NCBI GenBank assembly: GCA_040753075.1
Contig: JBFMHA010000057.1
Coordinates: 1 to 24,248, forward strand
Source of the DNA: UBA6814 sp040753075
Lineage (GTDB): Bacteria; Desulfobacterota; Desulfovibrionia; Desulfovibrionales; Desulfovibrionaceae
DNA length: 24,248 nucleotides
Direction: 5' to 3'
Within the stretch, counting starts at the first letter, position 1. Every line of letters begins with the position of its first letter. The position numbers were made by a program, and so were the translations under genes. A model generated the notes under the pieces. The model had not been told where the DNA came from. It did not search any database and worked only from the letters and a program-made list of their open reading frames with translations. Shown here in pieces: positions 7,587-15,003 of the stretch.

Positions 7587-8027
7587 ATGCCCGCCCCCGA
7601 TCCGCACCAAAGGCCCGCGCCTCGCGGCATGACCCTCATCGAGGTCCTGGTGGTGCTGGTGATCTTCGCCCTGGGGTGGTTCCTGGCCCTGCCCTCCCTG
7701 GACCTGGCCCGGCCCCGCTCAGGCGACGACCGGTCCATCGCGTCCCTGAACGAATTCCTGGAGGAGATCCGCGCCGCCGCCTTCGAGCAGGGCATCGTGC
7801 AGCGCGTCGGGATGACTCTGGGGCAGGACGAGCTCACCTGGGGCGAAAAGACCTTCGACCTCCCCTCCCTGGTCTCCCGCTGCACGGTCAACGGGGCGAA
7901 CCCGGGCGGGACCTCCTTCAGCTTCACGGTGTATCCCACCGGCATCACCGACGAGGTGCGCATGGTCCTCCTCTCGGGCCTGACCCTGGCCTGCCGGCCC
8001 CTTTCCGGCCGCTTTGCGAGGCAGTGA
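7587..8027 (+). CDS. gspH: Minor pseudopilin GspH
   Basis: This is a 146-residue pseudopilin. The leader ends in Gly14 and the processed N-terminus begins MTLIEVLVVLVIFALGWFLA, with Glu at +5 (residue 19) and a single membrane-embedded helix. The globular domain (about 45-146) is short and not strongly diagnostic. The name rests on position between gspG and gspI and on a size similar to GspH. No good Shine-Dalgarno precedes ATG 7587, and the 13-base gap from gspG suggests translational coupling. Its stop codon overlaps the GTG start of gspI. Confidence 0.85.
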   Translation: MPAPDPHQRPAPRGMTLIEVLVVLVIFALGWFLALPSLDLARPRSGDDRSIASLNEFLEEIRAAAFEQGIVQRVGMTLGQDELTWGEKTFDLPSLVSRCTVNGANPGGTSFSFTVYPTGITDEVRMVLLSGLTLACRPLSGRFARQ

Positions 8028-8401
8028 GCGCCGTGGGCCGGGCCTCCCCCCCCGCGGGTTTCAGCCTGGTGGAGATCCTGGTGGCCCTGGCCGTGGCCGC
8101 CATCCTCTCCCTCGCGCTCATCGCCGCCCAGCGCCGGGCCTTCGACATGGCCGACGCCGGCAAGGAGCGGTGGACCTGCCTGAACGTGGCCATGGCCATC
8201 ATGGCCGAGACGACGCCATCCCAGCTGGCCTCTCCCACGGGCGGATGGTCCCAGCGCATCCTGCCGCCCGAGGGCGAATGGAGGACCACGCGGGAATACG
8301 TGGCCGGCTCGGGCTCCTGGCAGACGCTCTCCGCCAGGTCCGGCCGCACCGAAGTGACCTTCGAATGGGCGGGGCGGAACTTCACGCCCGAGGCCCGATG
8401 A
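8024..8401 (+). CDS. gspI: Minor pseudopilin GspI
   Basis: This is a 125-residue pseudopilin of the tip complex. The start chosen is GTG 8024, whose last two bases begin the gspH stop (GTGA overlap). It yields a 12-residue leader ending in Gly12 and a cleaved N-terminus FSLVEILVALAVAAILSLAL with Glu at +5. Longer in-frame starts would run far into gspH and put the leader in an impossible place. The rest contains ERWTCLNVAMAIMAE, the region where GspI proteins usually carry an 'A..vA.n.l.e' helix. Its stop overlaps the gspJ start (ATGA). In known systems it forms a tip complex with GspJ and GspK. Confidence 0.88.
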   Translation: MSAVGRASPPAGFSLVEILVALAVAAILSLALIAAQRRAFDMADAGKERWTCLNVAMAIMAETTPSQLASPTGGWSQRILPPEGEWRTTREYVAGSGSWQTLSARSGRTEVTFEWAGRNFTPEAR

Positions 8402-8952
8402 CCGCGCAGACGATCCGCCCGCAGGCCGGCGGCTTCACCCTGGCGGAGCTCCTGGTGGCCCTGGCCATCCTGGGCATCCTGCTGGCCATGCTGGTCCGGG
8501 TCACCGGCCAGGTGGCGTCCAACACCCAGGCCCTCAGCGGCCGGATGGAGACCACCAGCGAGGCGTCCCGGCTCCGCCGCCTCCTGCACCGGGACCTGGG
8601 CTCGGCGGCGCCGAACTCCTTCAGCATAACCCACGGCGGCTTTTCGATAGTCACCAGCCACAACCTGCTCACCGGCCAGCCCCTGCCCGTGGAGGCGGAA
8701 TGGGACTTCAGCGGAGGCGCCATCCGCCGCACCGAGCGCCTCTCCGGCCAGGGCTACGCCAAGGAGCTCCTCCTCACCGCCGAACTGGCGGGGTGGAAGG
8801 CCGAGGTCTATACCCGCGCCACCCGGCGCTGGGTCGACCTGCGCGACATCGTGGCCAGTTCCGGGTCCGGCGAGGTTTCCGGACTGCGCCTGACCCTGGA
8901 CCTGCCCGGAGGGACGGTCGAACTGGTCGAGCGCCTGCCCGAGGAGAACTGA
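8398..8952 (+). CDS. gspJ: Minor pseudopilin GspJ
   Basis: This is a 184-residue pseudopilin. ATG 8398 overlaps the gspI stop by four bases. The leader ends GG, with cleavage after Gly12 giving FTLAELLVALAILGILLAML and Glu at +5. The C-terminal part has mostly beta-strand character, with LLTAELAGWKAEVYTRATRR and LRLTLDLPGGTVELVERLP, as in GspJ, where the final strands read as an amphipathic sheet. Its size, larger than GspH and GspI, and its place just before gspK support the assignment. The stop shares one base with the gspK ATG. Confidence 0.9.
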   Translation: MTAQTIRPQAGGFTLAELLVALAILGILLAMLVRVTGQVASNTQALSGRMETTSEASRLRRLLHRDLGSAAPNSFSITHGGFSIVTSHNLLTGQPLPVEAEWDFSGGAIRRTERLSGQGYAKELLLTAELAGWKAEVYTRATRRWVDLRDIVASSGSGEVSGLRLTLDLPGGTVELVERLPEEN

Positions 8953-9947
8953 TGCGCTCTCCCGCGAAACAAGGGAAACGGCGCGGGGCCGCCCTCATCG
9001 TGGTGCTCGCCACCCTGCTGGCCCTGGTCCCCTCGGTCTACTCCCTGCTGGACGACAGCTTCTCCCACACCCGGGAGCCGGCGCTCCTGGCCAACGAATA
9101 CCGCGCGGGAATCCTGGCCGAATCCGGCCTGGACATCGCCCTAAACCTCCTGGCCCAGGACGCCGACCCGCTGTCCGACACTCCCCGCGAGCCCTGGTGC
9201 GGGGGACGTCCCGGCCTCGAGGGCCGCCCGCTTCCGGTCTGGGACCTGCGCGGCCTGACCGTGACCGTGATCCCCTGCAACGCCTACCTCAACCTCAACG
9301 CCGTGCTGACGGGCAAGGAGCCCACCGCGGAGAAGCCCAACCCGGTCCGGGAGCGGCTGGAAAAAGCCCTGGGCGCCCTCCTCCTCACCCAACAGAAGTC
9401 TCACGCCCTCGTCCTGGCCCTGCAGGACTGGATTGATGAAGACACTTCCCAGAGGTTGCCGGGAGCCGAGGGAATGGCATATGCTTCCGCGAACCGGGGA
9501 TACGGTCCGAGAAACTCGCAGATCCTCCGGCCGGAGGAAGTCCTGCTGGTCGCGGGCTGGGAATCCCTGGACCCCGGCTGGATCCGGGGACGATTCACGG
9601 CCTGGGGCGACGCAGAGCCCAGGTTGAACGTCAACTTCGCGCCGGTGCAGCTGCTGGAGGCCCTGGTCCCCGAACTCGTCCCGTTCCGGGCGCAGATCGT
9701 GGCGTTCCGCGATTCCCAGGGGTTCCAGGACGTGAGCCAGCTCCTGACCGTGACCGGCATGGACGAGGAGACCTACGCCGAGATCGCGCCGTTCCTGACC
9801 GTCCGCTCCGACCAGTTCTTGGTGCTGTCCCGGGCCGAAACCGGGACCTGGGTGGAGACCAGGCGGTTCGTGATCGATCGGGAAATATCCACGGGAAAGG
9901 GCAAGGCCCTTTGCTCGGACGTACTTTTCACCGGGACCAAGAGCTGA
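8952..9947 (+). CDS. gspK: Minor pseudopilin GspK (tip)
   Basis: This is the large tip pseudopilin, at 331 residues. ATG 8952 overlaps the gspJ stop (TGATG). The leader is MRSPAKQGKRRG, and the mature N-terminus AALIVVLATLLALV lacks the Glu at +5, a known peculiarity of GspK that marks it as the first, capping subunit. The segment AESGLDIALNLLAQD (about 56-70) is typical. The large inserted domain includes NAYLNLNAVL, DWIDEDTSQRLPGAEGMAY (159-177) and, later, EPRLNVNFAPVQLLEAL. Two Cys (83 and 109) lie in the periplasmic domain. It is followed after seven bases by gspL, whose Shine-Dalgarno lies across the gspK stop. Confidence 0.92.
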   Translation: MRSPAKQGKRRGAALIVVLATLLALVPSVYSLLDDSFSHTREPALLANEYRAGILAESGLDIALNLLAQDADPLSDTPREPWCGGRPGLEGRPLPVWDLRGLTVTVIPCNAYLNLNAVLTGKEPTAEKPNPVRERLEKALGALLLTQQKSHALVLALQDWIDEDTSQRLPGAEGMAYASANRGYGPRNSQILRPEEVLLVAGWESLDPGWIRGRFTAWGDAEPRLNVNFAPVQLLEALVPELVPFRAQIVAFRDSQGFQDVSQLLTVTGMDEETYAEIAPFLTVRSDQFLVLSRAETGTWVETRRFVIDREISTGKGKALCSDVLFTGTKS

Positions 9948-9954
9948 GGAGAAC

Positions 9955-11079
9955 ATGCGGGCCAAACGATTCCACGTGCTGCATTTCCCGGAAGGGACCC
10001 CGGAGTGGCTGCGCTTCGAGGCCGGCGCGTTCACGCCGTCCGCCGCTCCCGGCGGGGCGTCAGGGCTGCCGGTGGTGGTGCTCATCCCGGACCGCTACTT
10101 CTTCTACCACCTGCCCGCGGGCCTGTCCGTGCGCGGCGAGCGGCGCCAGAAGGCGGCCGTGGCCCTCCGCCTGGGCCAGGTCTTTCCCGCGCCCGGAGCC
10201 GGGCAGGACTGGGGCACCCTGCCCCCGGGACCGGCCGGCATGCCCGGATTCCACACCCATCCCGACCTGGCCGGCTTCTGGGAGCAGCACCAGGACTCCC
10301 TGGCCCAGGCCGCCCTGGTGACCACTCCCTTCGTCCTGGCCTGGTGCTGGTCCCAGGCCAAGGGACTCGAGGAATGGGCCCTGCCGGGCCCCAACGGCGA
10401 CGCTCCCCTGGCCCTCTACTGCCAGGGCGAACTGCACATGCGTCACGACGCTTCCCGCCAGGCCGAAACCCTGGCCGCATCCGGCGCCCCCCTGCCGCCG
10501 GACGTGGACTGGCGGGAGGTCCTGGCCCACAGCGGGGAGCCCGGGCTGGCCTGGCCCAGGCTGCGCATTCCCCTGCGCGGCTTCGCCAGCGTCCGCGTCA
10601 ACCTCAGGCCCTTCGCGTACGCCATGATCGGACTGACCCTGGCCGCGCTCCTGCTCTCATCCGTCCAGGTGCGCAGCCTGCTCGCCTATTCCCGGGCGGC
10701 CGGCGCCTGGGAGCAGGCGCTGCGCGACCTCTACGCCAAGGCCCTGGGCGGCGAGCCCGGCCGCGACCCCTTCGGCCGGCTGGTTTCGAAGCTGGAGCGG
10801 ATGAAGGGCCAGCAGGGGGGCTCCCTGGACCTGCTGGAGTTCCTCGCCGACCTGTCGGCCAACGCCCCGGGCGCCCTGGAGGTGGAGTCGGTCACCCTGT
10901 CCACCGCCGCCGGGACCGTGTCCGGCAAGGTGGACAGCTACGAGGCCCTGGAAGCCTACCTCAAGGCCCTGCCCAAGGACGGCCCCTACGGCTACACCCT
11001 GGAGCAGGCCACCACCGCGCCGGGGGGGGTGAGCTTCACCCTCAAGGTGGCGCCAGCGCAACCCGGAGGCCGGCCATGA
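9955..11079 (+). CDS. gspL: Type II secretion platform protein GspL
   Basis: This is the inner-membrane platform subunit that recruits GspE, at 374 residues. The first ~210 residues are a cytoplasmic actin-like-fold region, with VVVLIPDRYFFYHLP matching the usual 'lPd....yr.v.lP' pattern. One membrane helix lies at about 221-238, followed by a coiled-coil stretch and a small periplasmic ferredoxin-like domain (about 285-370, LEVESVTLSTAAGTVSGKVD). The start ATG 9955 is well placed behind AGGAGA. Sequence conservation of GspL is low, so identity depends on this architecture and on lying between gspK and gspM. Its stop overlaps the gspM start by four bases. Confidence 0.87.
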   Translation: MRAKRFHVLHFPEGTPEWLRFEAGAFTPSAAPGGASGLPVVVLIPDRYFFYHLPAGLSVRGERRQKAAVALRLGQVFPAPGAGQDWGTLPPGPAGMPGFHTHPDLAGFWEQHQDSLAQAALVTTPFVLAWCWSQAKGLEEWALPGPNGDAPLALYCQGELHMRHDASRQAETLAASGAPLPPDVDWREVLAHSGEPGLAWPRLRIPLRGFASVRVNLRPFAYAMIGLTLAALLLSSVQVRSLLAYSRAAGAWEQALRDLYAKALGGEPGRDPFGRLVSKLERMKGQQGGSLDLLEFLADLSANAPGALEVESVTLSTAAGTVSGKVDSYEALEAYLKALPKDGPYGYTLEQATTAPGGVSFTLKVAPAQPGGRP

Positions 11080-11570
11080 GGATAGAGGACATCCCCTTCA
11101 TCCAGGAACTCTCCCCGGCCCGCCGGCGGCGGGTCCTGGCCCTGGGCGTGCTGCTCTGGGCCGTGCTCCTGCTCATGGGCTGGCTGGCCCTGTCCGGGAT
11201 TGCGGCCCGGTCACAGGAGCGCATCGCCGCCACCGGCCGGGAGATGGAGCGCGCCGCGGGGCTGGCGGGCCAGGTCATGCACCTGGAGGCGCAGCTGGCG
11301 GCCCTCTCCGGCCTCGCGCCCCTGGCCGCGGCCCAGCAGGTGGTCCGGGACCTGGGCATGGAGGCGCGTCTCACCGCCATCCGGCCCACCCAGCTCGGCG
11401 GCGGCATGGAAGGCGTCCAGATGATCTTCGAATCCCTGGACCTGCCGCAGATCATCAACCTGCTCAAGCAGTTGCGCAGCAGGGGCGGGTTGTCCACGGT
11501 TTCCGCCACCCTCAGCCGTCGCCTGGACGCCCGCGACCGGGCGGACATGCAGCTGGTGGTGGTGCGCTGA
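11076..11570 (+). CDS. gspM: Type II secretion platform protein GspM
   Basis: This is a 164-residue bitopic membrane protein. The start ATG 11076 overlaps the gspL stop (ATGA). A short cytoplasmic segment with RRRR (16-19) precedes one membrane helix at about 20-42. A helical stretch follows (about 45-85), then a ferredoxin-like domain (about 100-164) containing LPQIINLLKQLRSRGGLSTV, the usual 'l..ll..L....gl.v..a.l' pattern of GspM/PilO. It would dimerise with GspL through these periplasmic domains. The homologue cannot be named from motifs alone; order and architecture make the case. Confidence 0.87.
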   Translation: MRIEDIPFIQELSPARRRRVLALGVLLWAVLLLMGWLALSGIAARSQERIAATGREMERAAGLAGQVMHLEAQLAALSGLAPLAAAQQVVRDLGMEARLTAIRPTQLGGGMEGVQMIFESLDLPQIINLLKQLRSRGGLSTVSATLSRRLDARDRADMQLVVVR

Positions 11571-11580
11571 ACCTTCCCCC

Positions 11581-12423
11581 ATGGCTTCTCCCCCCGCCAT
11601 CCCCCCCGGGCCGGGCCTCCTGCGCCGCTCGGCCAAGGTCCTGCTCGGAGGCCTGGCCTTCACCCTGGCCCTGGCCCTGGGCCTGGCCCTTTTCCTGCCC
11701 TGGGACCTCATCTGGCCCCAGGTCCTGGCCCGGGCCACGGCCGGGAACCCCCGCCTGTCACTGGGCTGGCGCAGCCTGGAAGAGCCATCCGCCCTGGGCT
11801 TCACCCTGCGCGGCCTTTCGCTCAACGCCACGGGCCGCGTCGCCGCCGAGGCCGAAAGCCTGGCCCTGCGGCTGGGGCCGACGCCGCTGGCGCTCTCGGG
11901 ACTCACGGCGCGCACCGGCCGCGCCACGGTCCACCTGGACCGGGCAAGCCTCGAACTGGGGTTCTCCCCCCTGGCCGTGCTGCGCCTCACCGCGGGCGAG
12001 GAGCTCACCGTGAGCCTCATCCAGCGGCGCACCCTGGTGGCGGGGGGCAAGACCGACCTGGCCAAGCTCCTTCCGGAGTCCCGCCTGGCCGGGGTGGTCG
12101 GCATCTACGCCGACGTGGCCTGGCAGGCCTGGGGAGGTCCCCCGGACAAAGGAATCGCCGAAATCTCGGCGCAGGCCATCGCGCTCCCGGACGGACGCAC
12201 GGCCGCCGGGCTCGCCGCCTCCGCCGCGCTCGAGGGCGACCTGCTCACCCTGCGCGAACTGCGCCTGCAGGAGCCCGTCCCCCTGCGCGGCCGGGGCAGC
12301 GCCACCCTGGCCTGGGACAATCTCCCGGCATCGACATTCGAGTTCACCGGCCTGGCCTTCCCCGGCATGCTGGACAAGGAGATCAAGCGGGAGGGCCGGT
12401 TGTACGAAATCCTCCACCGGTAG
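11581..12423 (+). CDS. gspN: Type II secretion protein GspN
   Basis: This is a 280-residue protein with an N-terminal membrane helix (about 20-40: VLLGGLAFTLALALGLALFL) and a beta-rich periplasmic part. Repeated amphipathic strands such as LGFTLRGLSLNATGRVAAEA and ATVHLDRASLELGFSPL, and the closing segment LPASTFEFTGLAFPG, are of the kind seen in GspN and related AsmA-like proteins. GspN is an optional T2SS part whose function is poorly known. Ten bases separate it from gspM and it is the last gene of the plus-strand arm. The spacer carries no strong ribosome site. Confidence 0.82.
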   Translation: MASPPAIPPGPGLLRRSAKVLLGGLAFTLALALGLALFLPWDLIWPQVLARATAGNPRLSLGWRSLEEPSALGFTLRGLSLNATGRVAAEAESLALRLGPTPLALSGLTARTGRATVHLDRASLELGFSPLAVLRLTAGEELTVSLIQRRTLVAGGKTDLAKLLPESRLAGVVGIYADVAWQAWGGPPDKGIAEISAQAIALPDGRTAAGLAASAALEGDLLTLRELRLQEPVPLRGRGSATLAWDNLPASTFEFTGLAFPGMLDKEIKREGRLYEILHR

Positions 12424-12658
12424 CGCCCGCTGCAAGCCTTCCCGTCCTCATCCTCCCCTTCCTGCCTCAACGGATGCGGCGCTGCGCCCCAATGGAGCGT
12501 CACGCCCCACTCCCCGCGACGGCGCGCCGCACCTCGCGCGCAACTGCCTGAATCCCAGAACCCTCTTGTCCAGCACCCTACCGATTTCTGAGGAGGTCTC
12601 CTTTTTTCTTTCCTCCCCATGGACGGAGTTCTCGTTGTTTGGTAAATAGGACATAAGG

Positions 12659-12701
12659 GTTGGCGACTCGCCAGTGAAAAGGAGTCACCAACATTCTTTT
12701 T
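12659..12701 (+). terminator. Probable intrinsic terminator of the mrtJ-gspN operon
   Basis: GTTGG-C-GACTC (12659-12669) pairs with GAGTC-A-CCAAC (12682-12692), an 11-step stem with one C/A mismatch and a 12-base loop. ATTCTTTTT follows (12693-12701). It lies 236 bases after the gspN stop and upstream of the promoter of the next gene. If transcription reaches it from elsewhere, it could also act as an attenuator. Confidence 0.6.
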
Positions 12702-12737
12702 GCCGTTGATTTTTCTCGCATTATTGGGTAATCTCAT

Positions 12738-12766
12738 TTGAAAAATATCTATCTATCCGTTTTAAA
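12738..12766 (+). promoter_or_regulatory. Predicted sigma-70 promoter of the JDVT-CTERM protein gene
   Basis: TTGAAA (12738-12743; 5 of 6 consensus) and TTTAAA (12761-12766; 4 of 6) are separated by exactly 17 bases in an AT-rich block that stands out from the GC-rich surroundings. Transcription would begin near 12773, giving a leader of about 90 bases. A weaker pair (TTGATT 12707-12712, TAATCT 12730-12735, also 17 bp) overlaps it upstream. Confidence 0.5.
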
Positions 12767-12850
12767 AGCTTTTCTTAGGAGGACCACATCACGGGCACAG
12801 TCGCGGAAGTCCGCGGTTGTCATATTTCCAGGCAAACTCCTATTCCCTAA

Positions 12851-12866
12851 AGGAGACATGGCAATG
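12851..12866 (+). promoter_or_regulatory. Ribosome binding site that decides the start at 12864
   Basis: AGGAG at 12851-12855 is only 2 bases from the ATG at 12858 but 8 bases from the in-frame ATG at 12864. The second spacing is optimal, so 12864 is the preferred start. It gives a signal peptide beginning MRKKW. Confidence 0.7.
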
Positions 12867-14942
12867 AGGAAGAAATGGCTGGCTCTGGCGCTCGTCTTTT
12901 CCTTCGTGGCAGCAGCCGTCACCGCGCAGGCTGCATCGGTTCCTTCGCGGCTGAACGGCTCCACCTGGAACTTCACCGCGTTCCAGTTGGCGACCCAGAA
13001 CGGGTACGGTAAGGCCAACCCGTCGGTCGTCAACGCGACCCTGCTGCAGTCGACCTATACCTACGACGACAGCTTTGCCGGCAACACCGTCGGCGGCCTG
13101 AACGGCACCGCGTACGTGTGGAACTCCACTTACGGCTACACGGGCAACAACACCCTGGCCTGGTTCAAGGCTGCGGGCAACGGATCCGCCCAGGGCGGCA
13201 CCAACATCTGGCGCGTAGGCCGGACCTTCGGCGGCCAGAACGAACTGCTGAGCCTCGAGTCCCAGATCAGCACGTTGCCCGGCAGCAGCGGGGCGCTCGA
13301 CGACCGGTACAATACCTACTTCATAGCCAACACCGACCTGTCCCTGATGGCCGGGCTCTCCAACCGCACCATCTACGGCACCGATGAAGGCCTGGGCGCC
13401 TTGGGCAACCTGTACGGACCCCAACTCGGCCTTCTGGTCCAGAACCTGACCATCACCAACAACACCACCGATGTAGTCGGCTCATGGCACCTGTACTCTT
13501 TGAGCGGGAACTACACCAACTCCACCGCCGGCACGCTGGAGCCGCATATCGCGGCCACCGCGGGCAAGATGACCCTGTCCTCGGACGGCACCGGCACCTA
13601 CGCCTACTACACCTTCAACGGTACGGGCACGATTGCCAGTTCGACTTCCGATACCCTCATCTGGGGCGTGAACCCGGGCTCGCGGTCCATCAGCGTGAAC
13701 AGCACCGCTCTGGGCGGGCTCGTGATTGACGGCATGATCAGCCAGAACAAGAAGTTCATGATCGGTGTGAACGCCACTCAGAACGGCGCAGGCAATGCGA
13801 ACGCCCCGGTAGGCATGTCCGTCGCCTTGAGAGACGCCGGCGCCTTCTCGTCCAGTGACTTCCAGAGCGGCGCCTACAAGTTCGCCAACCTGATCAAGGG
13901 CGGCGCCCAGGCCAACACCAACGGCTCGCTTGGCGTGATCTACGCGACCTCCGCCGGCACCTCGGTCCAGACCGGCAACATGACCACGACCAACGGCACC
14001 ACGGTCGGCGAGACGTCTCTGAACTCCAAGACCATCTCGGTGGCCTCGACGACTCTGGCCGGCGTGAGTCACGGCAACATGACCATGAACGGCCGGAACT
14101 TCATCGGCGCCAAGACCTCCAACACCCTGGCCGGTATCGTGCTCGACACCGCCAACAACGTGCTGGGCCTGCAGATCATGGTTCCCGCCGGTTCGACCAC
14201 CAGCGAACCCGCTCCAGTCTCCACGGCTGAGTTGACCACCTTCACCAACACATCCCTGTTCACAGTGACTGCCGCCAACGGCACCACCACCACGATCGAG
14301 GCCGGCACCGGCTCCTCCGTCGCGGCCTTGAACTCTGATCTGGATGCGGCGATCAGCGCGTTCACGAACGCCACTGACACGACCCTGGCGTCGAACTTCT
14401 CGCTGGGCAGCAGCCAGACCATCGACCGCAACTTCCCGACAGTCACCTTTGCCCGCACCGGCTTCACCACCGGCGCTATCTATCTGAGCAAGATCACCTT
14501 TAGCGGCAACAACAAGCTTATCAGCCAGTTGCCGACTCCGACCAAGTTCTACGTGAACGCGACCTCGGCCAACGCCGCCAACAGCACCCGACAGTTCACT
14601 TACCGGAATTACGGGTCGGCCATCACTGACGGTTCCTGGTGGGTCAGTGTGTCCGGAACGCCCAACCTGACCTTCGATTACAACTACGCGACCCCGCTTC
14701 CCCTGGGCTCCAGCTTCGACCTGTGGCTGGCCATCCAGGACAATGGCCGATTTGACCTCGACCCGACTAACGGCCAGATCGTTGACCCGGGCCTGTTCGT
14801 CGGCGGCAGCGCCGGCGGCGGCGGCCTGGCCGGCGGCGGCGACGACGGCGGCTGCGTGCTGAACCCGGCGGCCGGCGTCTCGGTGGAGCTCCTGCTCCTC
14901 CTGCTGGCCCCGCTGGCCTACTTCATCCGCAGGAAGAAGTAG
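12864..14942 (+). CDS. Secreted JDVT-CTERM surface protein, Asn/Thr-rich
   Basis: This is a 692-residue exported protein and the likely substrate of the T2SS/MrtJ pair. A Sec signal peptide (MRKKWLALALVFSFVAAAVT) is probably cut after AQA at residue 23. The C-terminus has the three-part sorting tail: a Gly-rich linker (647-663), GGCVLNPAAG with Cys664, a hydrophobic helix (about 672-688) and terminal RRKK. Cys664 is the only Cys in the protein. Two similar beta-rich units can be aligned by eye (about 207-322 and 334-442). The segment 520-645, ending DNGRFDLDPTNGQIVDPG, resembles the 'choice-of-anchor U' domain that precedes various anchors. Sequence N-x-S/T (x not Pro) occurs 27 times. The gene is a single unit between two terminators, with a strong ribosome site and mostly AAC/ACC codons, which suggests high expression. 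Its biological function is not recognised; an adhesin or coat protein is a guess. Confidence 0.8.
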   Translation: MRKKWLALALVFSFVAAAVTAQAASVPSRLNGSTWNFTAFQLATQNGYGKANPSVVNATLLQSTYTYDDSFAGNTVGGLNGTAYVWNSTYGYTGNNTLAWFKAAGNGSAQGGTNIWRVGRTFGGQNELLSLESQISTLPGSSGALDDRYNTYFIANTDLSLMAGLSNRTIYGTDEGLGALGNLYGPQLGLLVQNLTITNNTTDVVGSWHLYSLSGNYTNSTAGTLEPHIAATAGKMTLSSDGTGTYAYYTFNGTGTIASSTSDTLIWGVNPGSRSISVNSTALGGLVIDGMISQNKKFMIGVNATQNGAGNANAPVGMSVALRDAGAFSSSDFQSGAYKFANLIKGGAQANTNGSLGVIYATSAGTSVQTGNMTTTNGTTVGETSLNSKTISVASTTLAGVSHGNMTMNGRNFIGAKTSNTLAGIVLDTANNVLGLQIMVPAGSTTSEPAPVSTAELTTFTNTSLFTVTAANGTTTTIEAGTGSSVAALNSDLDAAISAFTNATDTTLASNFSLGSSQTIDRNFPTVTFARTGFTTGAIYLSKITFSGNNKLISQLPTPTKFYVNATSANAANSTRQFTYRNYGSAITDGSWWVSVSGTPNLTFDYNYATPLPLGSSFDLWLAIQDNGRFDLDPTNGQIVDPGLFVGGSAGGGGLAGGGDDGGCVLNPAAGVSVELLLLLLAPLAYFIRRKK

Positions 14943-14969
14943 CAGGCACGGCCTGAAACCCTGAAACCA

Positions 14970-15003
14970 GCCGCCCGGCCGCAAGGCCGGGCGGCTTCTT
15001 TTT
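14970..15003 (+). terminator. Strong intrinsic terminator after the JDVT-CTERM gene
   Basis: GCCGCCCGGCC (14970-14980) and GGCCGGGCGGC (14985-14995) form a perfect 11-bp stem with a GCAA tetraloop, followed by TTCTTTTT (14996-15003). The stem begins 27 bases after the stop codon. Confidence 0.92.

Larger units (their letters stand above)
12424..12863 (+). other. Intergenic leader between gspN and the sorted surface protein
   Basis: This 440-base stretch has no credible gene. Its first ~135 bases match the local high GC. From about 12560 it becomes markedly AT-richer. It holds a weak hairpin with a T run (12591-12607), a better terminator (12659-12701), a sigma-70-like promoter (12738-12766), a small hairpin CGCGG-AAGT-CCGCG near 12804-12818 in the predicted leader, and a strong ribosome site (12851-12855). 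Confidence 0.6.

Noticed and set aside
12738..12863. TTG start at 12738 extending the JDVT-CTERM protein by 42 residues
   Set aside because: This would put a 42-residue basic extension in front of a perfect signal peptide, and the codon coincides with the predicted -35 box. The AGGAG site favours ATG 12864.
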